This document shows, in pieces, positions 63,646-64,000 of a stretch of DNA of 64,000 bases. Below the pieces are notes generated by a model that was given only the letters and a program-made list of their open reading frames with translations, was not told where the DNA came from and ran no database searches. The DNA lies in assembly GCF_005222705.1 (NCBI RefSeq), contig NZ_STGF01000027.1:1-64000 (forward strand). The letters run 5' to 3'. This DNA comes from Paenibacillus sp. SY21-1 (GTDB taxonomy: Bacteria > Bacillota > Bacilli > Paenibacillales > Paenibacillaceae). The position numbers and the translations under genes were made by a program. Each line of letters opens with the position of its first letter. The first letter of the stretch is position 1.

Positions 63646-64000
63646 TCAGTAGCTTACCTTCTTCTCTAAGTAGTATTGAATACGTGTAACTACAATAATA
63701 AGCAGGAAGAGGAACACAGACTGGGCGTACGCCAGACCATAGTGGCTTTTCCTAAGCGCCTCGATATAAATGTTATAGCTAAGAATACTCGTGCTGCCCA
63801 ACGGTCCGCCTGAGGTTAGCACATGAATTTGGGCAAAAGCTTGAAACGCAATAACCGCATTGATAATGATTAGAAAAAACAAAGTTGGCGAGATACCGGG
63901 CAAGGTGACAACAAATTGTTTGCGCCAGTATCCTGCCCCATCCACGGCCGCCGCCTCATACAGACTCCGTTCTACCCCTTTGAGCGCCGCCAAAATAATA
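63646..64000 (-). CDS. ABC importer permease, MalF/UgpA type, C-terminal part at window edge
   Basis: The open frame enters from the right edge and covers the last 118 or so codons: EAA loop (LYEAAAVDGAGYWRKQFVV), two membrane segments and the end (RIQYYLEKKVSY). The N-terminus is outside the window. It is the upstream subunit partner of the MalG/UgpE-type permease. Confidence 0.9.
   Translation of the reverse strand, partial: IILAALKGVERSLYEAAAVDGAGYWRKQFVVTLPGISPTLFFLIIINAVIAFQAFAQIHVLTSGGPLGSTSILSYNIYIEALRKSHYGLAYAQSVFLFLLIIVVTRIQYYLEKKVSY

Overview
The window reads as chromosome of a Paenibacillus-like Bacillota. The grounds are strong GGAGG-type ribosome binding sites with frequent TTG and GTG starts, SLH cell-wall anchors, many carbohydrate ABC importers without their own ATPase gene, YesM/YesN-type sensor-regulator pairs, RNase J, and an HssRS-HrtAB heme-response module. 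No rRNA, tRNA, CRISPR array or prophage was seen.

Layout. 1-600: end of an IS256-family insertion sequence. 780-1010: a 51-bp tandem repeat. 1188-4448: RNase J and a Rieske-tailed FAD oxidoreductase (YhfW type). 4626-5761: two decayed genes (LysR regulator and PEBP/YbhB) fused head to head. 5799-9000: AraC regulator divergent from two Gfo/Idh/MocA dehydrogenases, followed by a 161-bp MITE-like element. 9291-17923: beta-glucuronidase with its ABC importer and a divergent YesM/YesN pair. 18132-22068: hrtA, hrtB, hssS, hssR. 22292-31028: GH78 rhamnosidase with ABC importer and a second YesM/YesN pair. 31111-44979: a surface cohesin/dockerin system. 45253-46128: AraC regulator. 46322-54072: AT-rich island with features of a defence locus. 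54384-58716: decaying carbohydrate operon. 58967-64000: Ugp-like ABC importer interleaved with three GDPD-family proteins.

The most interesting part is 31111-44979. Two giant secreted enzymes (a GH3 protein and an alginate-lyase-superfamily protein rich in F5/8 C domains) each end in cohesin, FIVAR helices and dockerin. Each is followed directly by a short protein made of a cohesin plus three SLH domains, and the locus ends with a small secreted dockerin-only protein. This resembles the cohesin/FIVAR/dockerin toxin complexes of Clostridium perfringens more than a cellulosome, with SLH anchoring to the wall added. Because each enzyme carries both coupling halves, they could in principle chain on the cell surface. 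A sequence element upstream of the GH3 gene is shared with the promoter region of the rhamnosidase importer, which suggests joint control, perhaps by the neighbouring YesM/YesN pair.

Other notable points: a DUF262 / DUF3696-ATPase / unknown three-gene operon, two GDPD proteins lacking the catalytic His-Arg pair, a protein split by one in-frame TGA, and two separate gene-fusion scars. Domain calls were made by eye from the translations; no database search was run.
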